A stretch of DNA of 64,000 nt. Source: Ophiostoma sp. CBS 140.51. Taxonomy: Eukaryota; Ascomycota; Sordariomycetes; Ophiostomatales; Ophiostomataceae. Location of the stretch: positions 1-64,000 of the forward strand of contig JANSLP010000131.1 in assembly GCA_029298735.1 (NCBI GenBank), read 5' to 3'. The notes under the pieces are model-generated. The model saw only the letters and a program-made list of their open reading frames with translations. It was not told the DNA's origin and did not search any database. Position numbers and translations under genes: made by a program. Of this stretch, positions 31,224 to 44,800 are shown piece after piece. The number at the start of each line of letters is the position of its first letter. Position 1 is the stretch's first letter.

Positions 31224-34200
31224 ATGGCGTCCCACGGCCAGGCCATGCCGGCGTCCCGGCCGGGCCAGCACCGGCCCCAGGTGCCGCCACCGCAATATCA
31301 CATGCAGCAGCAACAACAGCAGGTGCCTGTCCTCCCGCAAAGCTCGGCGCCCCAGGGCACCTTTGTGCCGGGCACCAAGATCCAGGTCGGCAGCCACCGT
31401 GTCGTCATCCAAAAGTACCTGTCCGAGGGCGGCTTTGCCCACGTCTATCTCGTCAAGATGCCCACACCCATTGACGGCACCGACCTGGCCGTCCTCAAGC
31501 GCGTCGCTGTGCCCGACAAGGACGCCCTGCGCAGCATGCGCACGGAGGTTGAGACCATGAAGCGCCTCAAGGGCCATCGCGCCATTGTCACCTACTTTGA
31601 CTCGCATGCTTCTGAACTGCGCGGCGGCGGATACGAGGTTTTCTTGCTCATGGAGTACTGCGACGGCGGCGGTCTCATGGACTTTATGAACACGCGCCTG
31701 CAGCACCGTCTTACCGAACCCGAGATCCTGTCCATCTTTAGCGACGTCGCGGAGGGCGTCGCCTGCATGCACTACCTCAAGCCGCCACTCCTGCACCGCG
31801 ATCTCAAGGTCGAGAACGTTCTGATCAGCAAGGGCGGCAGCGGCAAGAGTGGTGGCAGCAGCCATCGTCGGCGATTCAAGCTGTGCGATTTTGGCTCGGC
31901 TGCCCCGCCCAAGGCTGCGCCCGTGTCCGTTGTCGAGTGCCGCCTGATGGACGAGGACGTGCAGAAACACACGACTCTGCAGTACCGCAGTCCCGAGATG
32001 ATTGACGTCTACCGGCGGCAACCTATTGACGAGAAGTCCGACATCTGGGCGTTGGGCGTTCTGCTGTACAAGCTCTGCTACTACACAACACCCTTTGAGG
32101 ACCAGTCCTCGCAGCTGGCCATCCTCAACGCCAGCTACCGCTTCCCGAGCCACCCCGTCTTCTCCGACCGCTTAAAAGCCCTGATTGGTATGGATGACGA
32201 CAACACCCTGCATCGTGATACACATGACTAACCTTCTGCCCAGCCTCCATGTTGAAAGAGAATCAGGATGACCGGCCAAACATCTACCAGGTCCTCAAGG
32301 AGGCCTGCGTGATGCAAGGCATAGACATTCCCGTCAAAGATGTAAGTGTCTCCCTGTGCAGCATGAGGCCTTGTTCAACATGCCCCAGAACCCCACATCT
32401 AACAGTATGCAGATCTATTCCGGCCGATCACAATCCGAACCACGAGGCGGCAACGCAGCTCCGGTTGCCGACAAGCCCGCAGCCGTCGTTGGCGCCGTCT
32501 TCGCACCCTCGGCCAAACCGCAACAAGCCATCCCTGATATTATCCCGATGCGGCGCGGCCGCCCGACAGCGACAGCCTCCAGCCAAGCTGCAGCGGCACC
32601 CTCGAGCCAACAAGCACCTGCACCGAAGCCGAGTCCCTCTCCGATGCGCGTCACCAAGGGCGATCCCTTTGCAGCGCTCGACTCCAAGGCAGCAACAAGT
32701 TCAGCCGATGAGCTGTCTGGCCGGTTCCCCACGCTGGACCAGTTCTCCATCTTGCACGACCAGGGCGCACGGTTCAGCTTTGACGACTCAGCAGCGGCGG
32801 CTGGCGTATCGTCTGTGCCGGCGTCTCCTGAGGCACAAAAGTCCAAGGACCTGAACCAGAGAGTGGCCGAGCGCTTGGCAGACGACGCATTTGTGTCCCT
32901 CCCACAAACCAAAGCAACACCACAGGCAGCAGCAGCTGCTGCAACGGCTGCTGTTGCGGCTGGCAAAGTCTCCCCGACGACGGGCATCAGCAAGTCCGTA
33001 TCAGAACCGTTGCGCCTGACCAACCGCCTACCTGGTCGTCTCGATGCGTCCCCCGAGAGACACTCGAAGCCAACTGCGCCTGTACCGCAAAGAGCTTCGG
33101 AGATGAGCCGCGCGTCAGCCATTATCTCCAGCACACCCGAGCTGCAAGCCATCTCCGCCCAGCGTGAGCAGAAGCCCAAGATGGTGTCCACTGGAACCAT
33201 GACATCTCCTTCACCGACCCCGCCCCCTCCCTCTTCATCAGCAGACCTGCCCAACCGTCCCTCGCAATACCAGGTCTTCCGCTTCCCGCCCTCCGACCAC
33301 CAGAACCGCTCGTCTAGTCTTCCTCGGAAGCAGTACCAAGACTCCAGCAGTGGCGGACCTGCCGAATACGGCCAAACACCATCGCCCCAGCTTCGGACAC
33401 AAGCCCAGACTGCGCACATCCGCCATCCGTCTTCCTCACGGCCATCGCTGGAAGGCCAACGCCCCAACCTTGACGCTCTTGAGCCCGTTGCGTCGTCTAT
33501 CCCTTCATTGCCGCCTCGGCCTCGGCCCACCAGCACCTACCTCGAGTCTAACATGGACTACCTGCGTGAGCGCGAAGTGAGTGGTGGCAGCGCCAGTGGT
33601 AGTACTGGTAACACACCCGGTGGCATCAGTGGCCGGCCAATGCTCTCGCCTGGACAGCCGTCGCCGCCCAAGTATGGCAATAGTGACTTTAGAGCACCGT
33701 CAGCCTCACCTCGGCCCGACTTGAACAACACCAACAGCTGGGGAGATGAGGCGCCAATCGAGTCGAACGTTGACTACCTCCGGTCAATGGAAGAACAGCC
33801 CGACAACAAGCGTGACCGCAAGCCGAGCAGTGGCAAGCGGTCAAGCATGACGGCGCTCACAGGTACCAAGAACATTCTTGCCGGCAGGTTTGGCGATGCC
33901 TTCAAGAGGTTCGAAACGAGCACCGGTGGTAGCAAGGATAACAGTGCTGTGGCACCTGGTCCTAGTCGCACACCTTCGCCTCTGAAGCAACTTGAGCGCA
34001 CCAACAGCAGCTATGGCGCCGGCGGCAGCAGCAGCAATGAGAGATATCATGACGATCCCTACCAGGACGACCTGCCGCTTGAGGTGACGGACGACATGCC
34101 GCCCGAGATGCGCCGCGAGATTGAGCGCCGTCGCCTGTCCATGGAGGAGAAGCGCGTGGCTGCTGCGGCTGCCGAGTACCGCCAGCGTATTGGTAGGGCC

Positions 34201-34923
34201 GACACGGGCTCCACGACCATCTCGCGGACGACGACCAGCTCCAGTGGTGCACCAGCGCCCATGCCTTTGCCCAAGAACATTCCCAAGAGCATTGGTGGCG
34301 TGTCGCGTGCCGTCTCGATCCAGAACCGTGTGCAGAACCTGTTGAGCGAGGCGCAATCAACGGCGCCCGTCACCCGCACTGCTTCGGGTTATGGCCACTT
34401 CACCGACGATGGCAGTAATGCTAGTGGTGGTGGTGGCGGTGTGTCCGGCTCGTCAGCGCGTTCTACACCTGTCAATGCACGCGGCAGCTTTGACGAACGG
34501 CCTGAGGTGCGTAGAAAGCCTGTCCTCGTGGGCCGGACTTCGATGCCCGTTTCTGAGCGTGGTGGTGCTCCACCGCCGAAACCTTCTGCCAAGCCCAAGC
34601 CGTTGCACCTTAACAAGCCGCTTCCGCTGATTGGCAAGAACAACAATGAGGGAAGCGGTCGCCCTGGTTCTCCCAACTCGGCATATCCGTCATCGCGGCC
34701 CATCAACTCCTCGCGCGCTCAACCGCCGCCGAGCAAGAGCGGCGTGTCGTCTTCGCAGACGGCCCTCATGGCCGAGGACCTGCCCGGCCAGCCCGTGCTC
34801 GAGGGCATGTCGGTCCAGGACCGGGATGACTACATTCGTGACTTCACGCGGCGGTTCCCGAGCCTGACGACAATCGAAATGGTGGAGCGGGACCTCTCAG
34901 CCGAGGATGCCCATAGGCGGTAA
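31224..34923 (+). CDS. Ark1/Prk1/NAK-family Ser/Thr protein kinase
   Basis: Three exons, join(31224..32187,32244..32341,32413..34923), 1,190 residues. The kinase domain occupies about 45-350. It has a Gly-rich loop (LSEGGFAHVYLV), catalytic HRDLKVEN (from about residue 191), DFG and the activation-segment motif KHTTLQYRSPEM, typical of the Ark/Prk/AAK1/GAK group. In yeast these kinases phosphorylate endocytic coat proteins (Pan1, Sla1, epsin type) and help disassemble actin patches. The long C-terminal region (350-1190) is Ser/Pro/Gln-rich and disordered, as in the family, with basic and proline patches that could bind SH3 domains, and ends in a short conserved-looking block (DYIRDFTRRFPSLTTIEMV). 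Intron 1 (56 nt) has a GACTAAC branch. Intron 2 (71 nt) has a GTAAGT donor and ends at TATGCAG, the acceptor that keeps phase 0. Confidence 0.9.
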
Positions 34924-35578
34924 ACGTGGATGTCGAAGCGATCAGTCATATACATCACCTTCCACAACACACACATGCACATGCACATGCACATATATAC
35001 CAATGAGCTTTTCTACTTTATACAATGTTTGTTTTTGCATGCTTTAAACCCTTTTTTTTTCTTGCGAGACACCTTCTTTTGATCTTTGTTTTCGCGTGCC
35101 GGGCCATTTTATAGATTCAAAAGAGATGAGAAACGCTCTCTCCCATAATTTATCTGAATGATAGACATTCAAATGTCGTTGAAAAGAACTGTCGGGGAAA
35201 AAAAAACCCAAGGTGCACATGAAAGTGAGTCACGGCAAAACGCTGTTATTATTATATGCTGGCGGGTCCTGTCAATCTGTCAGTGTCAAGGGGCATGACG
35301 CACCCCAAAACACGTCACTCTTGGTACATATGAGGGGTTACAGGGGCCTGGTAATGTGCGCTGGATGATGACACTCAACAGTGGACACACGGACACGGAA
35401 AGCGACAAAACGAGACATCGCCAAAATTCCCCGACTGGATGCGCCTGCCGTCTCTGACTCTTTGAAGCACAGTTGTTCCTTCTCTTTAAACATTTGGGAC
35501 AATTTAGGTCGGCGCCCATGGTCTTGGCTATTAGATCCTCTAGAGGGACCGAATTACTCCACAAATCACCTCGCAAAA
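34924..35578. other. Intergenic between kinase and tRNA-His
   Basis: 3' region of the kinase gene with a short acatgc repeat near 34975-35000. No coding frame is supported. Confidence 0.6.
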
Positions 35579-35650
35579 GGGGTTATAGTTTAGTGGCTAG
35601 AATACCTCGTTGTGGCCGAGGAGACCCGTGTTCGATTCACGGTAATCCCA
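35579..35650 (+). tRNA. tRNA-His (anticodon GTG)
   Basis: A full cloverleaf folds by eye. The acceptor stem ggggtta pairs with taatccc, followed by discriminator A. A D-arm follows, then an anticodon stem cctcg/cgagg with loop ttgtggc (anticodon GTG). The T-arm ccgtg-ttcgatt-cacgg carries the B-box. There is no intron. T-runs follow at about 35684 and 35693 and would end RNA polymerase III transcription. The extra 5' G of tRNA-His is added after transcription in eukaryotes, so its absence is expected. Confidence 0.95.
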
Positions 35651-36700
35651 ATACGAGAAAGTTGAGTGGTCACAGCTCAGCAATTTTTTGTTCTTTTTTG
35701 ACAATTCGATTCAATTGACAGTTGTGTGTTGCTATTGTCGATTTTTTTTGTTGCTCTCAAAGTGGCAACTGGCCTTATTCCACAATTCCACAACGGTTGC
35801 AACGGTCAATTGTTGGTTGGCCTGTGGTGGCAATTGTAGCTTGTGAATGTATTCATATGTCAACCACTTATACTTTCATATTCTACTCCGAGAGTCTGTC
35901 CCTGGCTGTTCATATTTTGAAATGCAAATTTCTTGAGACCTTTTTGACTTGAAAATGCCTATTTTCTTATTTCCTTATTTTCTTATTTTCTTATTTTCTT
36001 ATTTTCTTATTTTCTTATTTTCTTATTTTCTTCTGTTTATAAAAGTTGTTGTTCTTAAACGACTACAGACGAATAATTTTTCGATGCTATAACTCCTTAC
36101 AATGCAAGCATGAAGTCTCAATATAAAATCGAATGAGATTTACAAAAAACTCCTTATTGGAGAGGGAAAAATGAAAACAAAAAACCAGCCGTTTAAATAA
36201 CATCAAATGTGAGTAGAGAGATAAAGGACTTTTAGTCTGTGCTCAAATTGAACTCGTGCCGTATGATGTGATGCAGCAAGACTACGAGGAACAGAGGAAA
36301 CAGAGGAAACAGTGTGGCACGATAGCAGTCTGGTGAAAGTCGCCTCTGCCCCCAACCACAACGAAATGCATGCACCTGGATGTGTGCTCCACGCAAAATT
36401 GCACTTTTCTCGCTGCGCGAGCCAAATGTAGACAAATATTGAATCCTCCGAAAAAAGGGGAGGTGAGGCTGAATGATAAGAGGCTTCCAAGGGGTCCTTT
36501 CTTTTCCCCTTTCGTTGTACATATTTCCAGAGTACTCAGTAGTTCGCTCAGCGTCTCGCTGCCCGAGCTGGTGGCTTTTCTTGTCTTCGTTTTTATTGCT
36601 TTCCGGTCATTTTCTTTGTTTGTTTTGCTCTGTCTTCGTATTTGCCTTTTTCGCGTGTGTGTTTAACCGAACATCCGCACATCCATCTCAAGACAACGCC
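35651..36700. other. Intergenic after tRNA-His with 8-bp minisatellite
   Basis: AT-rich region with no supported gene. It contains the TTATTTTC repeat, and further on the pyrimidine-rich leader of the WSC-type locus. Confidence 0.6.
35967..36030. repeat. (TTATTTTC)n tandem repeat
   Basis: Seven perfect 8-bp units at 35975-36030, preceded by one diverged unit (ttatttcc) at 35967-35974. A simple AT-rich array, probably formed by slippage. Confidence 0.95.
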
Positions 36701-37784
36701 ATGCCCTTGCCCGCAACAACAATAACAACAACTGAGCAGCCGGCTGCGACGGGCTCTTGTTTCGGAGTCGACGCTCGCATCCATACCCGGTTATCGCTAC
36801 CTCGGGTGCTACCCCGACAACTCCTGGTCTACAGAACCCTTGGCCGTGACCGTAACACTTCTTCCGGCGATTGCAGACCCGAAACAGTCTTGCTAACGGT
36901 GTCTCAACCAGGACACGCATCTGGACTATTGCGGCGTCGAGGGCGGAAGCCTTTGCATCTGTGACTCGGCGATTCAGGAGCCTACCAGCTACATTGCGCA
37001 GGCCGGCCAGTGCTCTCAAGGCTGTGTCGGCAACAGCAACGTGCAGTGTGGCGGCGATACGTATGCCAACGCGTACACCGCAGTCAATATCGCGGAAAAC
37101 GGCACGCAGCCAGCCGCATATACACCGGCCAGCCTGGACGGGTACAGCTACCTCGGTTGCGTTTCTGACTCGACCAAGCGCCTCTTGACCCAGCAGACCG
37201 TCTTCGCCCCCGCCTTCAGGACGTGTCGTACTGCTGTACCATGTACCGGCAACCGCGCCCAGGCCTGTTGTGGCTATTACCGCCTCGGCCTCTGCAAGGC
37301 CACGGGGCCGAACACGGCGTCGGCGACCCAGAGCCTCGTATCATCGGCCAACACGGCCAACACGGCCAACACCGTCCCACCAACCAAGTCGGCCCTCGAC
37401 ACACCTTCAAGCACAGCAAGCACACCGCCGGCATCACACAGTGGCCTGCACAGCGGCGCCATCGCCGGCGTTGTCATTCATATCCTAGTCGGCATCGTCG
37501 TCCTCGCGGCTGTGGCATACTTTTCCTGCGTGCATCGCCGCCGCCGACAGCGTTCCTAAGACGCCAACGATCCACAACCGCGAACCGTCTCGGAAGTTCT
37601 CGGGGACACCATGCACCCATACGCCATTAGTCCCAGTCCGGTAGCGTACAAGATCGATACCGGCACGACCATGGCACCAGACGAGCTGCAGAGTGTCGGC
37701 TCGCCCGTCTATGAACTGCAAGGAATGCAAGAAATCCAAGCCATGCCACAATATGTTGTGGGACATGAAGAGCCGCCTCGCTAA
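36701..37784 (+). pseudogene. WSC-type cell-wall sensor-like membrane protein, probably broken
   Basis: Two Cys-rich WSC-like segments are visible (YRYLGCYPDNSW near 36795; GYSYLGCVSDSTK near 37140, with CGGDTYAN before it). A Ser/Thr/Ala-rich stalk, one membrane helix (IAGVVIHILVGIVVLAAVAYF) and a basic stop-transfer (HRRRRQR) follow. A 60-nt intron (36852-36911, GCTAAC branch, CCAG acceptor) is likely. Two defects stand out. The ATG at 36701 is one frame away from the first WSC segment and no signal peptide is found. A TAA at 37557 ends the protein right after the membrane helix, although the same frame continues for 74 sensible codons (including APDELQSVGSPVYELQG) to a TAA at 37782, as a cytoplasmic tail would. 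Intact relatives sense wall stress upstream of Rho1. A truncated but expressed protein is the alternative. Confidence 0.6.
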
Positions 37785-40700
37785 TAAACGACTGTTTGCA
37801 TAGAAAGCGAAACCATTTGCCAGGCTTCTCTCTTTAATATAGCAACTGGTGTCACGGAAACGATTGCTTTTATCTCATCACTAATAACCTCGTTATCCGA
37901 GTGACTTGAGCAATTGTCTGTATTATTTCCTGTTCATCAGTACAATACATACCCTACAAATTTGATACCAGTTTATTCTCTTTATCATTCCACAACTTGT
38001 GTATGTGGTGAATGTGTTCAACTACTCTTTTTTTCTACAACGATATTTTGTTCCTGGCTATTAATATTTCGAGACGCAGGTTGCTTGACACTTCTTTACT
38101 TGGCAATGCTTCTATTTATTGTGTTTTTTTTCTTCCTTTTTTTAAACAAAAATGGTAATAAAACAAAGTGGCATAATGGTCTCTATTTCTTTCAGGTGCC
38201 TCGATTTTATTTGTCTTTGTATTTCTTTTTTATATATACTTTTTTTCCTCTCTTGGTTTTCTACACTTACTTTAGTCAAGTATGGGTAGCAAAATGAATT
38301 TAGAGAATGTCTTCAAAACATAAAATCCAAAGAGCATTTTCACACACAGTTTGAGGTATTAAAAATATATATTTGAAAGTTCACAAAACAGAGTATTCGT
38401 CTTCATTTCAGCCACTGCAGCAACCTCAAAAACGGGGGATACTCTTGACGGAGGGCATTTCGACGATAGTAACCGTGCCACACACCCACACAATCGTGGT
38501 ACTCCGTCGACGCCATCCAACGCGAGCATCAAAATTCAAAATCAAAATCAGAATCTAAAAAAGACGCCGCAAGCGAGGAGTTTTGTTAGTGGCGGCTACG
38601 TCAGCGACCGTTAGACTGGACGAGTAGTGTGCCCCCACCCCCTGTAATTCACCCAAACCAGCAGATAGAATAGTGGATCCGGTCCCAGGCATGCCGTTGA
38701 CGTACCGGCGCTAATAACGTTGTATGGCAAGCTACAAGCAATGACAAGAGGTATGGAGTACGTCGTAGAGTCGAGACGAAAGAACAGGTCGCCTGGTGAC
38801 CTGTGCGTGGTTTATTTTGTTTTTGATATCCTCCCCTTTCTGGTGGCGGCTACGAATTACGCTTGCGGGAACAGCAGGGTCGTTGCCTCGATTGGCTTTG
38901 TTACTTTCATCATTTGGTGGGAACTGGGAGCTGAGGAGGAGAAAAGGAGAAAAGGGGATGCGTGGAGATGTGGAAGAATGTCTTTTGAGGGACAGCTTGA
39001 TTTTTTCCACATCTTGCTCGCTTCGTTTTTGTGCTCTCTGCGGCCCTCAAATTTTAAACTTTGCTAGCTCTTTCCACAGCTCTTCAAAAATTCCTGTTTT
39101 CCAGGTGGTGGCCTTTGGGCGGTGGCTTGTGATTTCCCCCCTTGCTCTCGCAGTATCCTCTTCTCTCTCCTCTCTCCTCTACCCTTTCATAGCGTCGCCT
39201 TTCATTCTGTTTCAAGTGGGATAGGGGAAGAATACGGGAAACTCGTCCACTGAATTATTATATTTCTCATTTTCCCAAGTTCCTCACCAGCGGGATGGAT
39301 TCCGACCAGACAAAGGGAGGAATTGGAAACGAAAAGAAGAGAAGAGGAGAAGAAGAGATACGACATACGTAGAGGACACACCGCCCGCAAGAAGAGGAGG
39401 CCTCCTCGCCGTCAGCAGGGCAAATTCCACAAGAGAAGCGGTGTCGTATCAAAAGGAAGGGACACGGGTGACAGGAAAGCTATTATCAGCAAAGCCATCA
39501 ACCCTGCAAGCCCACGATGCACGATCCACAATAGTCTGGAGACCACGCAATATGTGTGCATCGAAAACATGGACAGACGCACACGCGCACATACCGCACA
39601 AAATTTCACACTTCTACACGCTTCACACACGCTTCGCACACACAATAGATGGGGCACGACCCACTAGTTCCCGAAGCTTGTCTGCCTTATTTGCCTTAGG
39701 GTTGCCCTTGGTGTCGTGTGGCGTGTGATGGGTTTGCAAAGGGTCTTTTTTGATATAACAATGATTCTCGACGACATGAAAAGCTTCACTTTTCTGAAGC
39801 TGGCTTTCAATGATTTTTTTGTGTCTTGATGTACATCTGGCTGATTTTTTTTGGGTGACTAAGTTGATGTTGTACAAGGTGATACCTATCGTAGTAGGCG
39901 TGGCAGATTTCCACGTCTTTACTTACGGATGTATGGAGTGATTATGGGAATATGTAGGTGCCTATGAATTACTAGGCACATAAATTAGCTTGTGAGTGTT
40001 GTCTGCTGGTTTTGGGAAGGTTTTGTTAGGGGAAGCGAGAGAAAAACGAGAAAGACGGACGAGCTCGAGGGAAGAGCGGACGTCGAGGTCTCTGAACGAC
40101 TGGTGGGAAACGAGAATTGGTGCAAATCAATGATGGGCCAATGGTCAACAGGGAGAAAAGGGCAAAAAGGACATAGGTGGCTACGCTTTCTTCGGTTCGC
40201 ACGTGGCGGCTCCGGAATAAAACTGAAATAAAAAACGAGATAAATTCAAAAGAGGAAAAAATGAGGGCACGCAAGAACACAAGGAACAAAAGACGTGATA
40301 GTCGAGAAACAGGAAAAATCCCACCAAAGAATAGCCCGCGCAAAGAATGAAAGGCCCGATTTTCCCTCCGTGTCCACCTGTCGCCTGGCTTTTCGAGCCG
40401 CCAAAAGCCTCCCAAACGTTTAGGAAACAGTTACCTAAACTGCTCTACCCGATCCCCTAATTTAGTGATGTGTCATGGTTCGTTTCCTTTTGGGTACTGC
40501 TGTCGTTTTTCCTCTTGTTTCGCCGTCTACTCTTTGATATCATTCTTGCTCTGACGACGCCGCATATCAACCAATAGGGTCGCCTCGTTTTCGTGTCCAT
40601 CACCAGCCATCTGTCTTTTGTTCCTCACAAGTCTTGCGACTCTTGCAAACCACTCGAGGCACTGCCCCTGCCATGGCCGTAGGAAAACAAAGAAATGGAC

Positions 40701-41802
40701 CTTTTCCCACTAGCGGTCCATCTGCCGTACGAACATGTAGTGGAAGAGAGATTGTCTTTGACGCGTGTGATGGTTCACTCCCATACGCACTCCCACTCTC
40801 CCCAATTTCCTGTTTTTCTTGTTCTCGCTTTTGATTTTTTTGATTTTATTTTCCCCTTTTATTTTTTATAGTCTCCCTTTGTAATCCCTTCCATTCCGCC
40901 ATCCCATGCGACTGGACATCCACCCCGACTTATCTTCTGGTCGACGTAGACGACGATGAAGGGGACCCATAGAATCATCACCATATGACCGTTTTTTGAT
41001 TCCTCTTATTTTCGATTTAATTTTTCAATAAAATTTATTTGATCAATTCCACCGTGTCGTAGGGCATCTCTCTACCCATCGCCAAACCACGGCGACGACA
41101 TGTAAATGCCTCACAGTAACACACGTCGACTATACTTGCTCCCACCATACGACCGCTGTATAGGACCAAACAAGACAAGGTGAACAAGCCCATGCCCTTC
41201 CTTTGCCCTCAAAATCAAGCAATGATGGTTTACATAACAGTAACGTAATAACTGTCGAACTGACAGCTGCGGAAACGAATCTTTTCGAGTTGACGAGTTT
41301 CCTCATTCTGCAAAGCCTCAAGATGCGGATTCATGTTGCAGACCTTATTGCTGCGGAAAGAGTCATCCGACGAGCAGTATGCAGTCCAAACAAGGGAAGA
41401 AGAAACGAAATGAAACGTTCGGTAGGAAGCGCGCGATGAAAGGAGACGACCTTCCATCCACCTTGGAGTAGGACAGACAAAGAGAAAGCAAGACAGGAAG
41501 GAAGGGTCCGTATCGGATACGTAGAACAGAAGACGGCAAGCAAGACTTTGTCAATCAGTCTATGCTTTGGCATTCCATTCCCACGAGAGATGTTCCTGCC
41601 GATCAGACATAAATATCTCTGCCGGCCATCACCATAATGTCTGTCTCCTTTTGATTTGACATCCCTCTCATCACACTATTCTGTCTTCCATCATCTCTTC
41701 TTCTTCACCCTCACCACCCTCTCGCCCCCTTCTCGCATCTTCCTTCGGGTCGATCACTCTCCTTTCTTTCGTTGTCACCAACACTCCCCTCCCACCGCCG
41801 CA
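37785..41802. other. 4 kb gene-poor region before the ATPase gene
   Basis: No gene supported on either strand. 37900-38300 is very AT-rich. 38400-40400 has scattered short frames without domains. A 53-codon frame at 40674-40834 is in good ATG context but matches nothing I know. The last 150 bases are the pyrimidine-rich leader of the ATPase gene. An unannotated non-coding RNA here could not be detected from sequence alone. Confidence 0.4.
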
Positions 41803-44800
41803 ATGACTGTCGAAAATACGCTCGTCTGGCAGACGGCCGATGACGAGGAAAAAGGCGGCGCTCGCGTCTCTCGCCGCGACCGTTTCGAGGACAACGACAA
41901 CGACTATGATGATGGTTCTCCCTCTTCGTCGAATGGTGTTGGTGTTGCTGCACGCACGCGCAACAAGTCGGCTCGCCATCGTTCGCGTTCGTCCCGCCGT
42001 TCCATCGACCCGTCGGCTGCTCTCCCGATCCAGTACCGGACTCTGTCCATGGACATTGACGATGCTGAACGCCAGCGCAAGGGTGAACAGGCCAAGGCCA
42101 AGGATGCCATGGTGTCGAGTAAGTCTCCCTGGCAGCTATCATGATTATGTGCTTCCCTATATCACATCATTAACCCCGTCTCTTCACAGAATTCGAGTCG
42201 ATTGACTGGCACAAGATCACCCCGGCCGAACTCGAAAAGCGTCTCGACACCAGCATCATCGGAGGCCTACCCACGGGTACTGCCAAAGACCGTCTCCGCT
42301 CGCATGGTGCCAATGCCATTTCGCCCCTGCCCAACCCTTGGTTCGGTAAAGTCGTCGGCTATTTCTTCAAGGGCTTCGGTTCCATTCTGGCTGTCGGTGG
42401 TATTCTCGTGTTTTTGTCATGGAAACCCCTCGGCGAGCCTGCCCCCGCTGTCGCCAATCTGGCCCTCGGTATTGTCCTGATTGCCGTCTTTTTGATCCAA
42501 GCCGCCTTCAATGGCTGGCAGGACTGGTCCTCGTCGCGTGTCATGCAGTCCATCACGGCCATGCTCCCTGCTTCGTGTCACGTCCTGCGCGAGAACGGTA
42601 CTCAGACGGAAATTGCTGCCTCGGAGCTCGTGCCTGGTGATGTTCTGTTGCTGACTGCCGGTGACCGCATCCCTGCCGATGTTCGCTATGTCCGTGTGTC
42701 GCACGACATGACAGTCGACCGTGCTGTCCTGACGGGCGAGTCCAAGCCGATCAAGGCCAGTGCCACCGAGGGTGCCGACGAGAATTCGAACAACTACCTC
42801 GAGACCAACTGCATCGGCCTGCAGGGCACTCACTGTGTTACCGGAACAGCACGTGCTGTCGTGGTGGCGACAGGCGATTCGACCGTCTTTGGCCAGATTG
42901 CCAAGCTGACGGGCACGCCCAAGACGGGACTGACGACCATGGAGCGCGACATTCTGCGGTTTGTTCTGTTGATCTTCGCCATCATGGTGACGTGGATTGT
43001 TGTGCTCGTGGCTGTCTGGTATGTCTGCCTGTTCCTGTGCATACTCATCGCTTGTCTATACCAGGCACTAGGAAGATGAAACTTCTTGATAAAATAAAAT
43101 TGTTAACACTTCTCTCCCCAGGGCCGGCTGGCTTCGCAAAGCGCATCCCGACTGGATCAGTGTGCCGATGCTTATTGTCAGTGCCGTCAGTGTGGCCATT
43201 GCCTATATTCCCGAGGGTCTGCCCATTGCCACCACGGCTAGCTTGACCATCACGGCAAACCTGATGAAGAAGCACAAGATTTTCTGCAAGTCGCTCAAGA
43301 CAGTCGAGACTCTTGGTGCCGTCTCCGTCATCTGCTCCGACAAGACTGGTACTCTGACCAAGAACAAGATGTACGTCACGGACTGCTCGCTGGGTGTCAC
43401 AACCTACACAACCGATGAGGCCGTGCTGCTCGCTCAAGCTGCTGCTGCTGCCGCCGCTTTCCCTTCCCCTCTGAGCCAGCTGCGTGCTGGTGCTGGTCTC
43501 TGCAACACGGCTGAGTTTGATGCCCTTGAAGAAAAGTGCGATTCTTGTGACAAGACGGAGCGCCGCATCTTTGGCAACGCCACGGATCAGGCTGCTCTCC
43601 GTCTTGCCGACAGTCTGGGCCCTATTGCCGAACTACGCTCTGCCTGGACCACCGTCGCCGACCTTGCCTTTGACAGCAAGACCAAGTACATGGCCACCGC
43701 TCTCGCCCTCAATGATACCAGCAACAACGACAAGATGGCCCACCAGTGCCTGACCCATGGTGAAGTGACTGCCAGCACGTTTGGTAAAGTCAACCCCAGT
43801 GCACCGGCTCTTCCCCTGCCAGCTGCTCAGCAGAGCACTCTTCTGTTTCTCAAGGGCGCTCCGGATATGCTTCTCGACAAGTGCACTCGCATCGTCCAGG
43901 CAGGTGTAGGCGAGGGTGGCAGCAGTGTCGTCGACTTGACGCCTGCCACTCGTGCTGCTGTTCAACAGACCAAAGATACCTGGTCGGCCGAGGGTCGTCG
44001 TGTGATTCTGGTTGCCCGCAAGGTCCTGGCTCCGGGTGTTCTCGTCAACGGCGCCACCGCCAAGAACGACGAGCGCCTCAAGAGCGAGGTCCACGCCGGC
44101 GAGTTCATCCTGGTTGGTCTTCTGGCCCTCATGGACCCTCCGCGTGACGAGATTCACGATGTTATGACGACGCTCCGTGGCGCTGGCATTCGTTCTGTCA
44201 TGGTGACTGGTGATTTTGGACTCACGGCGTTGGCCATTGCCCGGCAGTGCGGCATGGTGAGCACCCGCGCCATGCACGGCATGAAGGATTTGGTTCGGTT
44301 TCCTAAGAACGTCGGCGAGTACAGTGAGAAGCCAACTCCTTCCGTCGCAAGGTCTTGGGCCGCCAAGCTGCACCTCAAGCACGCCGACGCTGCTCCTGTC
44401 GACCACCTCCCTCCTGCTCCGGCCCAACCCACAGCTCTACTCTTGACCGGCGCTGATCTCCTCAAAGTCAACGACTACCAGTGGGACCAGATTTGCTCGG
44501 CTGATCACTACCCGGAAATCGTCTTTGCCCGCACCACCCCGGACCAGAAGCTGCGTATCGTGCGCGCCTTCCAGGCTCGCGGTGCCGTCGTGGCCATGAC
44601 AGGCGACGGTGTCAACGATGCGCCCGCTCTGAAAGCAGCGGACGTCGGTATTGCTCTCGCTGGTGGTTCTGATATTGCTGTCGAAGCGGCCGATATGGTT
44701 TTGCTGGGTGGATCGACCTTTGCGAGTATCGTCGAGGCTGTCCGGTACGGCCGTCTCGTGTTTGACAACATGAAGAAGATTATCGCCTACCTACTGCCTG

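Noticed and set aside
40674..40834. 53-codon frame starting MAVGKQRNGPFP
   Set aside because: The first residues recall a ribosomal protein start, but nothing after that matches; treated as chance.
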